In this document: piece by piece, positions 30,981 through 39,865 of the stretch
How positions within the stretch are numbered: position 1 is the first letter of the stretch
Layout: each line of letters begins with the position of its first letter
Assembly (NCBI GenBank): GCA_029938635.1
Contig: JAOZUQ010000001.1
Coordinates: 78,880-142,879, forward strand
Direction: 5' to 3'
Origin: Candidatus Aminicenantota bacterium
GTDB taxonomy: Bacteria; Acidobacteriota; Aminicenantia; UBA2199
DNA: 64,000 nt
Notes under the pieces: generated by a model
What the model saw: the letters and a program-made list of their open reading frames with translations, nothing else
The model's database searches: none
Told to the model about the DNA's origin: nothing
Program-made: the position numbers and the translations under genes

Positions 30981-31862
30981 ATGAAAAAAAAATCAATGAT
31001 CATAATATTTTTTATTATATTTTCCGCAATTACTCTCTTCCCCGGTACTGAGCCTGAAGGCACTTCTCTTTTCCCGACAATGGATGATTTCTCCTTTGAT
31101 GGAAAAATAGAAACATATACGCCTGACACTCTCTTCGAATATATAAATGGGGGAGCTGACCTTTTCCTCAACTTCGATTTTGTCAAGCTTCACTCCTTAA
31201 GATATAAAAATAAAGATGGCGGTGAGATCACGGCGGATATTTATATTCACTCAAACCTTCCTAACGGATTCGGTATTTATACCCAGGAGAGGCCGACAGA
31301 GGGTGTTTTTATTGAGATAGGAACAGAAGGGTATTATGAAGAGGGCCTTTTGAATTTTTTCAAAGGCCCGGCATATGTCAAAATAAGCAGTTTTGATCTC
31401 GGGAAAAGTGAAGAATTGATACTGAAAAAACTAGCGGCAGGTATATCAGGAAGGATTCCCCAACCGAAAGGGTATCCGGCCATTTTCTCCAGGTTCCCTT
31501 CTGAAAACAAATTTCCCGGTTCGGAGAAATTTATCAATATCAATTTCCTCGGCCACTCATTCCTCAACAGGGTTTATTCGAGAGAATATTCAAACAATGA
31601 GACAATTTTAAGGCTTTTCGTTATCAAAAACGATTCAGTATCTGAATCTGAAGAAGTTCTGTCCAAATATATTGAATTCATCAAAAGGAAAAACGGTGTG
31701 ATCAAAAAGAAAGGCAACATTACAACCTTCACCGATCCTTATTATAAGAACAAGGGAAAGATGAACTTTCTGATTTCCGGTAATATTCTCATAGGAATGT
31801 TTTCTGATGATCCGGGAATATTCCTCAAGATGGCCGGACATATTATTGGAAAAACTAAATAA
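30981..31862 (+). CDS. Secreted DUF6599-like protein
   Basis: Signal peptide; TPDTLFEYINGGADLFLNFDFVKLHSLRYKNKDGGEITADIYIHSNLPNGFGIYTQERP. Confidence 0.65.
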   Translation: MKKKSMIIIFFIIFSAITLFPGTEPEGTSLFPTMDDFSFDGKIETYTPDTLFEYINGGADLFLNFDFVKLHSLRYKNKDGGEITADIYIHSNLPNGFGIYTQERPTEGVFIEIGTEGYYEEGLLNFFKGPAYVKISSFDLGKSEELILKKLAAGISGRIPQPKGYPAIFSRFPSENKFPGSEKFININFLGHSFLNRVYSREYSNNETILRLFVIKNDSVSESEEVLSKYIEFIKRKNGVIKKKGNITTFTDPYYKNKGKMNFLISGNILIGMFSDDPGIFLKMAGHIIGKTK

Positions 31863-31951
31863 AAAAGGATTGATAACAGGTTTGATTTTTTCCTGCAATT
31901 TTACTACTATCAGATATTCTGGATATGAATTAAAATTATAAAGGAGGAATA

Positions 31952-33337
31952 ATGTTTAATACAAATGTCTATAAAAAAAGAAGAGAGGTTTTAAAAAATA
32001 ATGTAGGATCAGGAGTTGTTATTTTTCCCGGCAACATAGATTCACCGATGAACTACCCTGCTAATACGTTTCATTTCAGGCAGGACAGCACATTTCTTTA
32101 CTATTTCGGCCTTAACAAACCCGGATTTTACGGAGTAATGGATATAGACAATGGAGAAGATTATCTCTTCGGGACGGATTTCACTATCGATGATATTATC
32201 TGGATGGGCCCCCAACCACTGGTTTCCACATTATCAGACAGTATCGGTGCATCAAAGTCAGGTACTATATCTGAAATGAAAGGTCTTATTGACACCGCAA
32301 TAAATACAGGACGCAAAATACATTTCCTCCCCCCTTACAGAGGTGAGAGTATAATGGATCTCTCGGTACTTCTCGGAATAAAGTCCACCATGATCAAGGG
32401 GTATTCCTCTATTGAACTGATCAATGCAGTTGTAAAACAGAGATCATATAAAGAAGAGAGGGAGATAGTCGAGATCGAGAAAGCCCTGAAGATCTCTTCT
32501 GAGATTTACGATGCTATGTTCAAATCGGTAAAACCCGGAAAATATGAGAAGGAGATGACAGGGATTATCGAGGGAATAGTTGGAAAGTACGGAGCAGTAA
32601 CTTCTTTCCCTATAATATTGTCTGTACATGGAGAAACTCTTCATAATCACGGCCATGAAAACAAGATGGAAGAGGGCGATCTTCTTATAATAGATTCAGG
32701 TGCTGAATCTCCTGAATATTATGCATCTGATATAACAAGAACCCTCCCCGTATCGGGAAAATTCTCCGATAAACAAAAGGATGTTTTCAGAATAGTGCAA
32801 AAATCAATTGAAACTACAACCGAGTTCGTACAACCCGGAAGAAAATATAAAGATATTCATATGATGGCGGCAGAGATCATTGCCAGTGGCCTCAAAGACC
32901 TCGGATTAATGAAGGGGAATGTTGAGGATGCAGTTAAAGAAGGTGCCCATGCTCTATTCTTCCCTCACGGACTCGGACATATGATGGGGCTGGACGTTCA
33001 CGACATGGAAAATCTGGGCGAAAATTATATTGGTTATACTGATGAAATGAAGAGAAGCGATCAGTTCGGCACAGCTTATCTCAGACTGGCAAGAGAACTT
33101 GAACCCGGATTCGTGCTTACGGTAGAGCCGGGAATTTACTTTATTCCCGCCCTCATTGACAAGTGGAGATCTGAAGGAAATCACAAAGATTTTATCAATT
33201 ACGACAATGTTGAAAAATACAGGGATTTTGGCGGCATCAGACTTGAGGATGATGTCCTCGTAAGAGAAAAGGGCCACAGGGTACTCGGAGAACCCATCCC
33301 GAAATCTGTTGAAGATATCGAAGATAAAATGGCTTGA
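31952..33337 (+). CDS. Aminopeptidase P family (M24) metallopeptidase
   Basis: IDSGAESPEYYASDITRTLPVSG...HGLGHMMGLDVHD...LTVEPGIYFIP metal-ligand motifs. Confidence 0.93.
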   Translation: MFNTNVYKKRREVLKNNVGSGVVIFPGNIDSPMNYPANTFHFRQDSTFLYYFGLNKPGFYGVMDIDNGEDYLFGTDFTIDDIIWMGPQPLVSTLSDSIGASKSGTISEMKGLIDTAINTGRKIHFLPPYRGESIMDLSVLLGIKSTMIKGYSSIELINAVVKQRSYKEEREIVEIEKALKISSEIYDAMFKSVKPGKYEKEMTGIIEGIVGKYGAVTSFPIILSVHGETLHNHGHENKMEEGDLLIIDSGAESPEYYASDITRTLPVSGKFSDKQKDVFRIVQKSIETTTEFVQPGRKYKDIHMMAAEIIASGLKDLGLMKGNVEDAVKEGAHALFFPHGLGHMMGLDVHDMENLGENYIGYTDEMKRSDQFGTAYLRLARELEPGFVLTVEPGIYFIPALIDKWRSEGNHKDFINYDNVEKYRDFGGIRLEDDVLVREKGHRVLGEPIPKSVEDIEDKMA

Positions 33338-33422
33338 AACTAAAAAAAGCTTATTTTTAACGATTTCCATTTTCAAATGCAGATATAATTTAATTTTTTA
33401 ACAAAATAATATCGTTAAATAC

Positions 33423-33451
33423 TTGACTTTTTCCTACCTCTGGAATATAGT
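33423..33451 (+). promoter_or_regulatory. Sigma70-type promoter for rex
   Basis: TTGACT-N17-TATAGT upstream of ATG 33482. Confidence 0.65.
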
Positions 33452-33479
33452 TAGACATTGAACAATAAAAAGAGGTAGG
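33433..33479 (+). repeat. Inverted repeat linking rex promoter spacer to rex SD
   Basis: CCTACCTCT (33433-33441) and AGAGGTAGG (33471-33479), perfect 9-bp complement. Confidence 0.6.
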
Positions 33480-33481
33480 CA

Positions 33482-34141
33482 ATGAAAAAAAAAATAAGTT
33501 TAAGGGTTATTCGTAGAATTTCCTTCTACTATGAAGCACTATTAAAACTGGACCTTCCGGGTGATGACTACATCTCATCAAAGCAGTTGGAAGAGATCAC
33601 AGGTGTCTCCTGCAACCAGGTAAGGCAGGACTTTTTCTATCTGGGAATATCTGTAGGAAAACAGAAAAAAGGATATCAGGTAAAACGCCTCTTCAAAGAA
33701 CTGAAGAAGATCCTTTCTATCGATAAGGGAGCAGAGGTTGTTGTTATAGGTGCGGGCCGTCTTGGAAGAGCTCTGTCCGAATATAAACTTTTCAGGATCA
33801 GGAATATTAATGTAAGAGCCCTGTTCGACAAAAAACCGGAGCTTGTAGGTACGATATTAGAACTTAAAGAGAAAAAGATCCCAGTACTTCATATTGACAA
33901 ATTAGGAAGCTTTCTTAAAGAAAACACCAAGATAAAAATCGCCCTTCTGTCTGTTCCCGATTCTGTTGCGCAGGAAATGCTTGACAAACTTATCGGATTC
34001 GGTATGAAAGGTATAGTAAATTTCGCACCAAGGATATTGAAGCTCCCGGAAAATGCTAAGGATGTTCAATTGATAAACGACTGCATAGGAGCTTCTTTAT
34101 ACAAAATAGTTTATCAGATTTACAATAAACAGAAAAAATAG
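33482..34141 (+). CDS. rex: Redox-sensing transcriptional repressor Rex
   Basis: Winged-helix N-terminus (SSKQLEEITGVSCNQVRQDFFYLG) and Rossmann VVVIGAGRLGRALSEYKLF...ALFDKKPELVG. Confidence 0.93.
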   Translation: MKKKISLRVIRRISFYYEALLKLDLPGDDYISSKQLEEITGVSCNQVRQDFFYLGISVGKQKKGYQVKRLFKELKKILSIDKGAEVVVIGAGRLGRALSEYKLFRIRNINVRALFDKKPELVGTILELKEKKIPVLHIDKLGSFLKENTKIKIALLSVPDSVAQEMLDKLIGFGMKGIVNFAPRILKLPENAKDVQLINDCIGASLYKIVYQIYNKQKK

Positions 34142-34184
34142 TTGAAAATCCTTTCCGGTAAATATAAAATCCGGAACGGTGTAA

Positions 34185-35432
34185 ATGATGCTTCTTTATA
34201 TATTACCTTTTGTTATGCTGGTTTTATTCAGTGCATTCTTTTCTTCTGCCGAAACCTCTCTCCTCTCTCTCAATTCCATCCGCCTCAACCATAAAGCAAA
34301 AAAAGGGGGTAAAAAGGCCCGGCTCCTCCTGTCGATCCTGAAAAACCCGGATGAGTTCTTTGCAACTATCCTTATCGGAAATAATGTTGTGAATATTGCA
34401 GCTGCATCAATTTCTACTATCTTTTTTACAAAAGTGTTCATCAATGATGATAAAATGATACTTATATCATCCACAATTTTCACCACCCTTATCATTCTTG
34501 TTTTTGCTGAAATAATTCCAAAATCATATGCTTTCAGACATGGGGATAAGCTTTCATCCATTTATGCCCTTCCGGTCAGATTTTTCTCAATTCTTTTTTA
34601 CCCTTTTGTAAAGATCTTCTCTAAGTTGTCCTCCCTTCTTATCCCGGGTAAAGAGAAAAAGAAAAAAAAGGATATTACAACCGAGGAGCTGAAACACTTC
34701 CTTGCATCTGAAGTTCAATTTTTCAAACACAATCCCCACAACCTCAAAATGATCAACGAAATACTTGACATAGGGGACAGAGATATAAAAAGTATCATGA
34801 CACCGAGAGTTGATATAATTGCCCTTGAGATCACGGAAAACATTGATAATTTTAAAAAGATCATAATCGAAAAAGAGATCACAAAAATACCTCTATACAA
34901 AGACAGCCTTGATAATATAGTTGCAATTATTTATCTGAAAAAAATATTTCCCTCTTTTATAACAAAAGGGGTCAACAAAACAAAGCTCAGTGACCTGGCC
35001 GTGAAGCCTTTTTTTATATCAGAATATTCCTCAATAAATTATATCCTCAAAGAGTTTAGAAAGAACAGTCAGGATCTGGCTGTTGTGCTTGATGAGTACG
35101 GCATAACGATTGGAGTTGTTACCCTTAATGATATTTTCAGGGAGATCCTGGGTGAGTTTGATATCGGAAAAAGCTCTATTGCCCAGCCGGAGAAAGGGCT
35201 CTTCCTGATCAGGGGTGAGCTTCCTGTTGATGAGGTTAACGATCAGTTAAATATTGAGTTGCCGATGAAAAAAGATTTCACAACCATCTCAGGACTCTTC
35301 ACCTATTTTTTCGGAAGACTCCCAAAAAAGGGAAGCAGGATAAATATCGGAAACTGTATCCTGGAAGTGGAAAAGATGGGAGACAGGAAGATTGTGGAGA
35401 TTAGTTTAAAGAAATCGTCCCCTTCAAATTAG
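34185..35432 (+). CDS. CNNM/CorC (DUF21-CBS) family protein
   Basis: SAFFSSAETSLLSLNSIRL...LIGNNVVNIAAASISTIFF...IMTPRVDIIAL...LAVVLDEYGITIGVVTLNDIFREILGE. Confidence 0.93.
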   Translation: MMLLYILPFVMLVLFSAFFSSAETSLLSLNSIRLNHKAKKGGKKARLLLSILKNPDEFFATILIGNNVVNIAAASISTIFFTKVFINDDKMILISSTIFTTLIILVFAEIIPKSYAFRHGDKLSSIYALPVRFFSILFYPFVKIFSKLSSLLIPGKEKKKKKDITTEELKHFLASEVQFFKHNPHNLKMINEILDIGDRDIKSIMTPRVDIIALEITENIDNFKKIIIEKEITKIPLYKDSLDNIVAIIYLKKIFPSFITKGVNKTKLSDLAVKPFFISEYSSINYILKEFRKNSQDLAVVLDEYGITIGVVTLNDIFREILGEFDIGKSSIAQPEKGLFLIRGELPVDEVNDQLNIELPMKKDFTTISGLFTYFFGRLPKKGSRINIGNCILEVEKMGDRKIVEISLKKSSPSN

Positions 35433-35481
35433 ATCACCCTTTACCTGCATCAGGATATCGAATATAATCAATGTCGGAATT

Positions 35482-35937
35482 ATGGAATACAAGAATATTG
35501 CGGTTAACAAAAAAGCTTTTCATGAATATGAGATCATTGAAAAGATTGAAGCCGGCATTTCTCTACTCGGAAGTGAAGTTAAATCTGCAAGAGAAGGGAA
35601 AGTAAATATAAAAGATGCTTATGTGGACCTCAGATCCGGTGAAGCGATTTTATTAAATGCTCATATCAGTATGTACACAAATGCCGGGATAAATAATCAT
35701 GAACCCCTGAGGAACAGAAAGCTGCTTTTACACCGGCAGGAATTAAAAAAATATATAAAAAAAACAACACAAAGGGGCTTTACAGTTATCCCCCTCAGAA
35801 TGTATTTCACAAAAAAAGGGCTGATCAAGGTCGAGATCGCACTTGCCAGAGGAAAACACTCCTACGATAAAAAACAACAATTGAAAGAAAGGGATCAGAA
35901 ACGTGACATGGCCCGTGAACTTAAAAATTACAAATAA
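35482..35937 (+). CDS. smpB: SsrA-binding protein
   Basis: NIAVNKKAFHEYEIIEKIEAGISLLGSEVKSAREGKVNIKDAYV...GKHSYDKKQQLKERD. Confidence 0.96.
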   Translation: MEYKNIAVNKKAFHEYEIIEKIEAGISLLGSEVKSAREGKVNIKDAYVDLRSGEAILLNAHISMYTNAGINNHEPLRNRKLLLHRQELKKYIKKTTQRGFTVIPLRMYFTKKGLIKVEIALARGKHSYDKKQQLKERDQKRDMARELKNYK

Positions 35938-35939
35938 TC

Positions 35940-36602
35940 TTAAACATAAGGAGTATTGAATCTGTTTTTGTAAGCTCCATTCTTTTTAAGCATTCCGTTC
36001 CAGTAGAGATTATTCAGCCCGATCAGCGACATAAACCTGTACACTCCTCTTGAAAATGGAGAAAGACGTTCCGGACTTGCCAGTTTCTTTAATAGTCCCG
36101 GATCCAGCGACTTTGTTCCGGCAAACTGCTCGCCGATCTGATTAAAAAGGAGCCTGGATTTTCTGGTCATCATCTGAGGCATTATTCGCAACCCCTCACT
36201 CCCCCCCTTGACTATGGTTCCCAAATAATCCGCACCCAGTTTTGCCGTTAGTTTTTTCAGATACCTTTCAACACCTCTCGAGTGGCAGGCCTCCGGGAAT
36301 CCTGAATGGACTAGAAAAAGGAGGGATTTACCCGACATTGAACCCTGATAATCCGCAAGTTTGTCAATGAATTTCTTAACAATACCCGGCATTGCATCTG
36401 TATACAACGGAAAAGCCAGAAGGACCGTTTCAGACCGTTTTAAGATTTCGATCATATCCGGATGTTTATCCTGATCCTTTATGTAATGGACATTCACATC
36501 TCCCGATGTATCTTTAAGGAAACCCTCTTTGAACCAATTGATCAGAATTTCGCTATTCCCTTTTGAACCACGGGTAGAACCGTTAAATACTGTTAATTTC
36601 AT
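35940..36602 (-). CDS. Flavodoxin-like NAD(P)H oxidoreductase
   Basis: LTVFNGSTRGSKGNSEILINWF...VLLAFPLYTDAMPGIVKKFIDKL. Confidence 0.8.
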   Translation of the reverse strand: MKLTVFNGSTRGSKGNSEILINWFKEGFLKDTSGDVNVHYIKDQDKHPDMIEILKRSETVLLAFPLYTDAMPGIVKKFIDKLADYQGSMSGKSLLFLVHSGFPEACHSRGVERYLKKLTAKLGADYLGTIVKGGSEGLRIMPQMMTRKSRLLFNQIGEQFAGTKSLDPGLLKKLASPERLSPFSRGVYRFMSLIGLNNLYWNGMLKKNGAYKNRFNTPYV

Positions 36603-37128
36603 TGACTACCTCCATGACTGTAGCAGAAGTATCTCTGAACATCTTTAATTCAGTTTTAAAATTCAGTGCATATCTCTGAAACAAATGTTCAATAATATCC
36701 CTGTCTTCCAGATCTAAATCTCCGGAATCCTCAAGGATCAATCCGAGCCAGGGATATTTCAGGTATCTCTTCTGATGATGACACTCATTCTGAACCAGCA
36801 TGATATATGGGTGGACCAGAGGAATTGTTCTGTCCATAGCCATTTTCATAGTGCCGTTCACATAACCCAAGACAGGTTTTGCAACAAATAAGGTCAGATC
36901 AGATTGGATTATCCCTTCCAGAACCCGGGCCATATCATCACGGATCAGACATTCTCCGGGGGTTTTCACCCAGCATCCCCAGCATCCGATACACGATTTG
37001 ATCTCCATTTGGGTCAGATCAAAATCTTTAAGGTGGTGCCCCTGACCGGCAAGCTGACTGCTCATTGCTTCCTTAAAGTCCCTCACTGAGGAACTCCCTG
37101 ACACCGCTGAAATTGTTGTAATTCTCAT
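36583..37128 (-). CDS. NADPH-dependent FMN reductase-like flavoprotein
   Basis: ISAVSGSSSVRDF...MEIKSCIGCWGCWVKTPGECLIRDDM...SDLTLFVAKPVLGYVNGTMKMAMDR. Confidence 0.83.
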   Translation of the reverse strand: MRITTISAVSGSSSVRDFKEAMSSQLAGQGHHLKDFDLTQMEIKSCIGCWGCWVKTPGECLIRDDMARVLEGIIQSDLTLFVAKPVLGYVNGTMKMAMDRTIPLVHPYIMLVQNECHHQKRYLKYPWLGLILEDSGDLDLEDRDIIEHLFQRYALNFKTELKMFRDTSATVMEVVNEINSI

Positions 37129-37730
37129 TTCCTTTTCCCCTCATCTATAAGTTTTTTAAATAATTCCGGATCTTTTTGATATATGGTCGAACTTATCACA
37201 TCTCCACCTGTCTTGCCCAACAGATCAATAATAAACTCATCACTCTCATTTTCGATGTATCCGGTTGAGATCAGAGTTGCCAGTCCATGGGTGAAGATCC
37301 ACATTTTCCGGAGGATATCCTTCCGTTCTTCATCATTAACCAATTGTGAGATTTGATCTTTTTTCATTTGCAGATCGGTGGAATAGTGAAACCGCTCAAG
37401 CATCTCTTTGAATTTATCCGACTCCAGAAAAAGGACCCTGTATAATTTTCGGTATTCCCGGGCAAAAAATACGATCCCGATCCCGATGTTCAGGAACAGG
37501 TTATCTGTATATTCTTTCTCTGTATAGGAGATCAGAATGTCTATTACTCTGGAGATCAGGCTGGCCTCAAGTTCCGGCATCGATCTGAAGGTGGAATACA
37601 CAGGAGTGGTTGAACAACCCAGTTCCCTTGCAATCCTTCGAACCGATAATTTATCCAATCCTTCGCGATTAGCAATACTCAGAGCTCCGTTTAATATCTC
37701 CTCACGTCCATATTTTTCTTTTGGCGGCAT
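37125..37730 (-). CDS. TetR/AcrR family transcriptional regulator
   Basis: REEILNGALSIANREGLDKLSVRRIARELGCSTTPVYSTFRSMPELEASL HTH. Confidence 0.92.
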   Translation of the reverse strand: MPPKEKYGREEILNGALSIANREGLDKLSVRRIARELGCSTTPVYSTFRSMPELEASLISRVIDILISYTEKEYTDNLFLNIGIGIVFFAREYRKLYRVLFLESDKFKEMLERFHYSTDLQMKKDQISQLVNDEERKDILRKMWIFTHGLATLISTGYIENESDEFIIDLLGKTGGDVISSTIYQKDPELFKKLIDEGKRK

Positions 37731-37748
37731 TATTCATTTCTCCACAAT

Positions 37749-37776
37749 ATAACATCTGTTATATAACAACTGTTAT
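37749..37776. promoter_or_regulatory. Tandem palindromic operator upstream of TetR gene
   Basis: ATAACATCTGTTAT (37749-37762) directly abutting ATAACAACTGTTAT (37763-37776); both perfect 6-2-6 palindromes. Confidence 0.75.
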
Positions 37777-37851
37777 TTTACTGGAATATTTACAAAAAGC
37801 AACCATTTTTATTAAATTTGTTTAAAAATATTTTTTAGTGAACCTCTTCCT

Positions 37852-38565
37852 TTAAACCATGCTCAGGAAGAGGAAGGAGAAGCCGGAGATAACAAGGGCT
37901 TTGAATATCAGGTAAATCACAGAAATAGTCATCGACTTTTTAATATCAAGTTTTGAAAAATATGCTATTCCGAGTGCAATTGCAATTGTATACCATACTG
38001 AGAAAATATCAAATCTGGATACAAATATATGGATGAATGATTTTGCATCCCCGCCTGTAAAAAAAACAGCCGGAGAAAGAATTCCCAACAATTTAACATT
38101 AAATATGAGAGAAACCGTTTCGACCATCTTGGGAAAAACTATATCAATTAGTGACGCACCTGTAGCAATAGCAAAATAATTTATATACAAACCTTCTGCT
38201 CCACCTATCCCGAAGAAAAGGTATGTGAAGAATGCACCAACCCCGATTACAATAAAAATGAATACCAGTTCGGGGATAAGGACGAACATTTTCTGACCGA
38301 ATGATAATGACTGGAAATCAAAATTCTGATCCTGGAAATAATCGGCCAGATTTGAATCCTGCAGCATTTCCGACATCTGATCCGCTGCATATGGAAATGT
38401 CACAAAACTTAGTATCATAACGGTCAGCAGGATGAAAACAAAATAGGGAATCCATTTTTTGTTTTCCATTAAATTACCAAGTGAAGGGCCGGGGGTTCTG
38501 ATTATTCCATCCAACCCGGAAAAAAGTGAATTAATTTTTTCAATCATTTTCTGATTATACCGCAT
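37852..38565 (-). CDS. Yip1 family integral membrane protein
   Basis: FSGLDGIIRTPGPSLGNLMENKKWIPYFVFILLTVMILSF and multiple TM segments. Confidence 0.7.
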   Translation of the reverse strand: MRYNQKMIEKINSLFSGLDGIIRTPGPSLGNLMENKKWIPYFVFILLTVMILSFVTFPYAADQMSEMLQDSNLADYFQDQNFDFQSLSFGQKMFVLIPELVFIFIVIGVGAFFTYLFFGIGGAEGLYINYFAIATGASLIDIVFPKMVETVSLIFNVKLLGILSPAVFFTGGDAKSFIHIFVSRFDIFSVWYTIAIALGIAYFSKLDIKKSMTISVIYLIFKALVISGFSFLFLSMV

Positions 38566-38672
38566 TTTATTTATTTATCACAATTCCCGGAATATCTTTT
38601 TTAAGCTCTTCAATGTTTCAAAATATATAGAAAAGGTGATATTATATTTCCCGGAAATAAGGAGTAATAAAA

Positions 38673-39857
38673 ATGAACAAAATAGAAGAAATTCTTAAGC
38701 TGGCTGAAAAATACAGGGATTTTACGGCTGAAAAATTGTCCGATTTAGTTAAAGCTGTATCGATGAGTGGAGATGAAAAGAAGGCTGCGGATGTCCTTGC
38801 CGGACAAATGAGGGATGCCGGCTTTGATGAAGTATCCATTGACCCACTCGGAAATGTAATAGGCAGGATCGGGTCAGGGGAAAAGATACTGGCTTTCGAT
38901 GCTCATATTGATACCGTTGATACAGGAAACAGAGACAATTGGAAATTCGATCCGTATTCAGGAGAGATTAAGGATGGTTTTGTTCATGGAAGAGGAACTG
39001 TTGATCAGAAAGGGGGAGCCGCATCATTTATAACTGCAGGAAAGATAATCAAAGAACTCGGTATCAGAGATGACCTCACTATATATTTTGTCGGCAGCGT
39101 AATGGAAGAAGATTGTGACGGACTCTGCTGGAAATATATTGTTGAAGAGGATGGAATAAAACCTGACCTGGTAATAAGTACAGAACCGACCAATCTTAAT
39201 GTTTATAGAGGGCATCGGGGAAGGATGGAGATAAATGTTAGTTTCAAAGGCGTTTCTTCCCACGGCTCAGCTCCGGAGAGAGGAAAAAATGCAATTTATA
39301 TGGGATCAAAAGTTGCATTGGAAATAGAAAAATTAAATGAAAAACTTAAAGATGACAGCTTCCTGGGAAAAGGCAGTATCACTATTTCAGAATTTATTTC
39401 GGGAAGCCCCTCATTATGCGCAGTTGCAGATTTTGCAAGGTTACACATAGACCGGAGGCTGACATGGGGAGAGACCGAAGAGATAGCTATCGCTGAGATA
39501 GAAAAAATTATTGAAGGGATGGATGCAAAAGTTACGATCCCGTTCTATGAAGGAGAAGCATATACCGGGCTTAAATATGGAATGAAAAAATATTATCCCA
39601 CCTGGATGATGCCGGAAGACAACGAAATGGTTGTTAAAGGTGTTGAAACATTCTCAGACCTCTTCGGAGAGAAACCGGAAACAGGGAGATGGACTTTCTC
39701 TACTAACGGCGTAACCATTAAAGGACTGTTCAATATACCGGTTATTGGATTCGGGCCCGGAGATGAGAAACTTGCTCACGCACCGAATGAGATGATTCCT
39801 GTAGAGGATTTAGTAAAAGCATCCGCATTCTATGCCGGATTTGCGTACAAAATGTAA
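38673..39857 (+). CDS. ygeY: M20-family YgeY-type hydrolase
   Basis: LAFDAHIDTVDTGNRDNW...HGRGTVDQKGG...EEDCDGLCW...RGHRGRMEINVSFKGVSSHGSAPERGKNAIYM; adjacent ygeW and ygfK. Confidence 0.92.
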   Translation: MNKIEEILKLAEKYRDFTAEKLSDLVKAVSMSGDEKKAADVLAGQMRDAGFDEVSIDPLGNVIGRIGSGEKILAFDAHIDTVDTGNRDNWKFDPYSGEIKDGFVHGRGTVDQKGGAASFITAGKIIKELGIRDDLTIYFVGSVMEEDCDGLCWKYIVEEDGIKPDLVISTEPTNLNVYRGHRGRMEINVSFKGVSSHGSAPERGKNAIYMGSKVALEIEKLNEKLKDDSFLGKGSITISEFISGSPSLCAVADFARLHIDRRLTWGETEEIAIAEIEKIIEGMDAKVTIPFYEGEAYTGLKYGMKKYYPTWMMPEDNEMVVKGVETFSDLFGEKPETGRWTFSTNGVTIKGLFNIPVIGFGPGDEKLAHAPNEMIPVEDLVKASAFYAGFAYKM

Positions 39858-39865
39858 ATGGAGAT

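Noticed and set aside
36904-37089. Small plus-strand ORF antisense to the FMN reductase
   Set aside because: No SD, no family motif, fully inside a well-supported gene.
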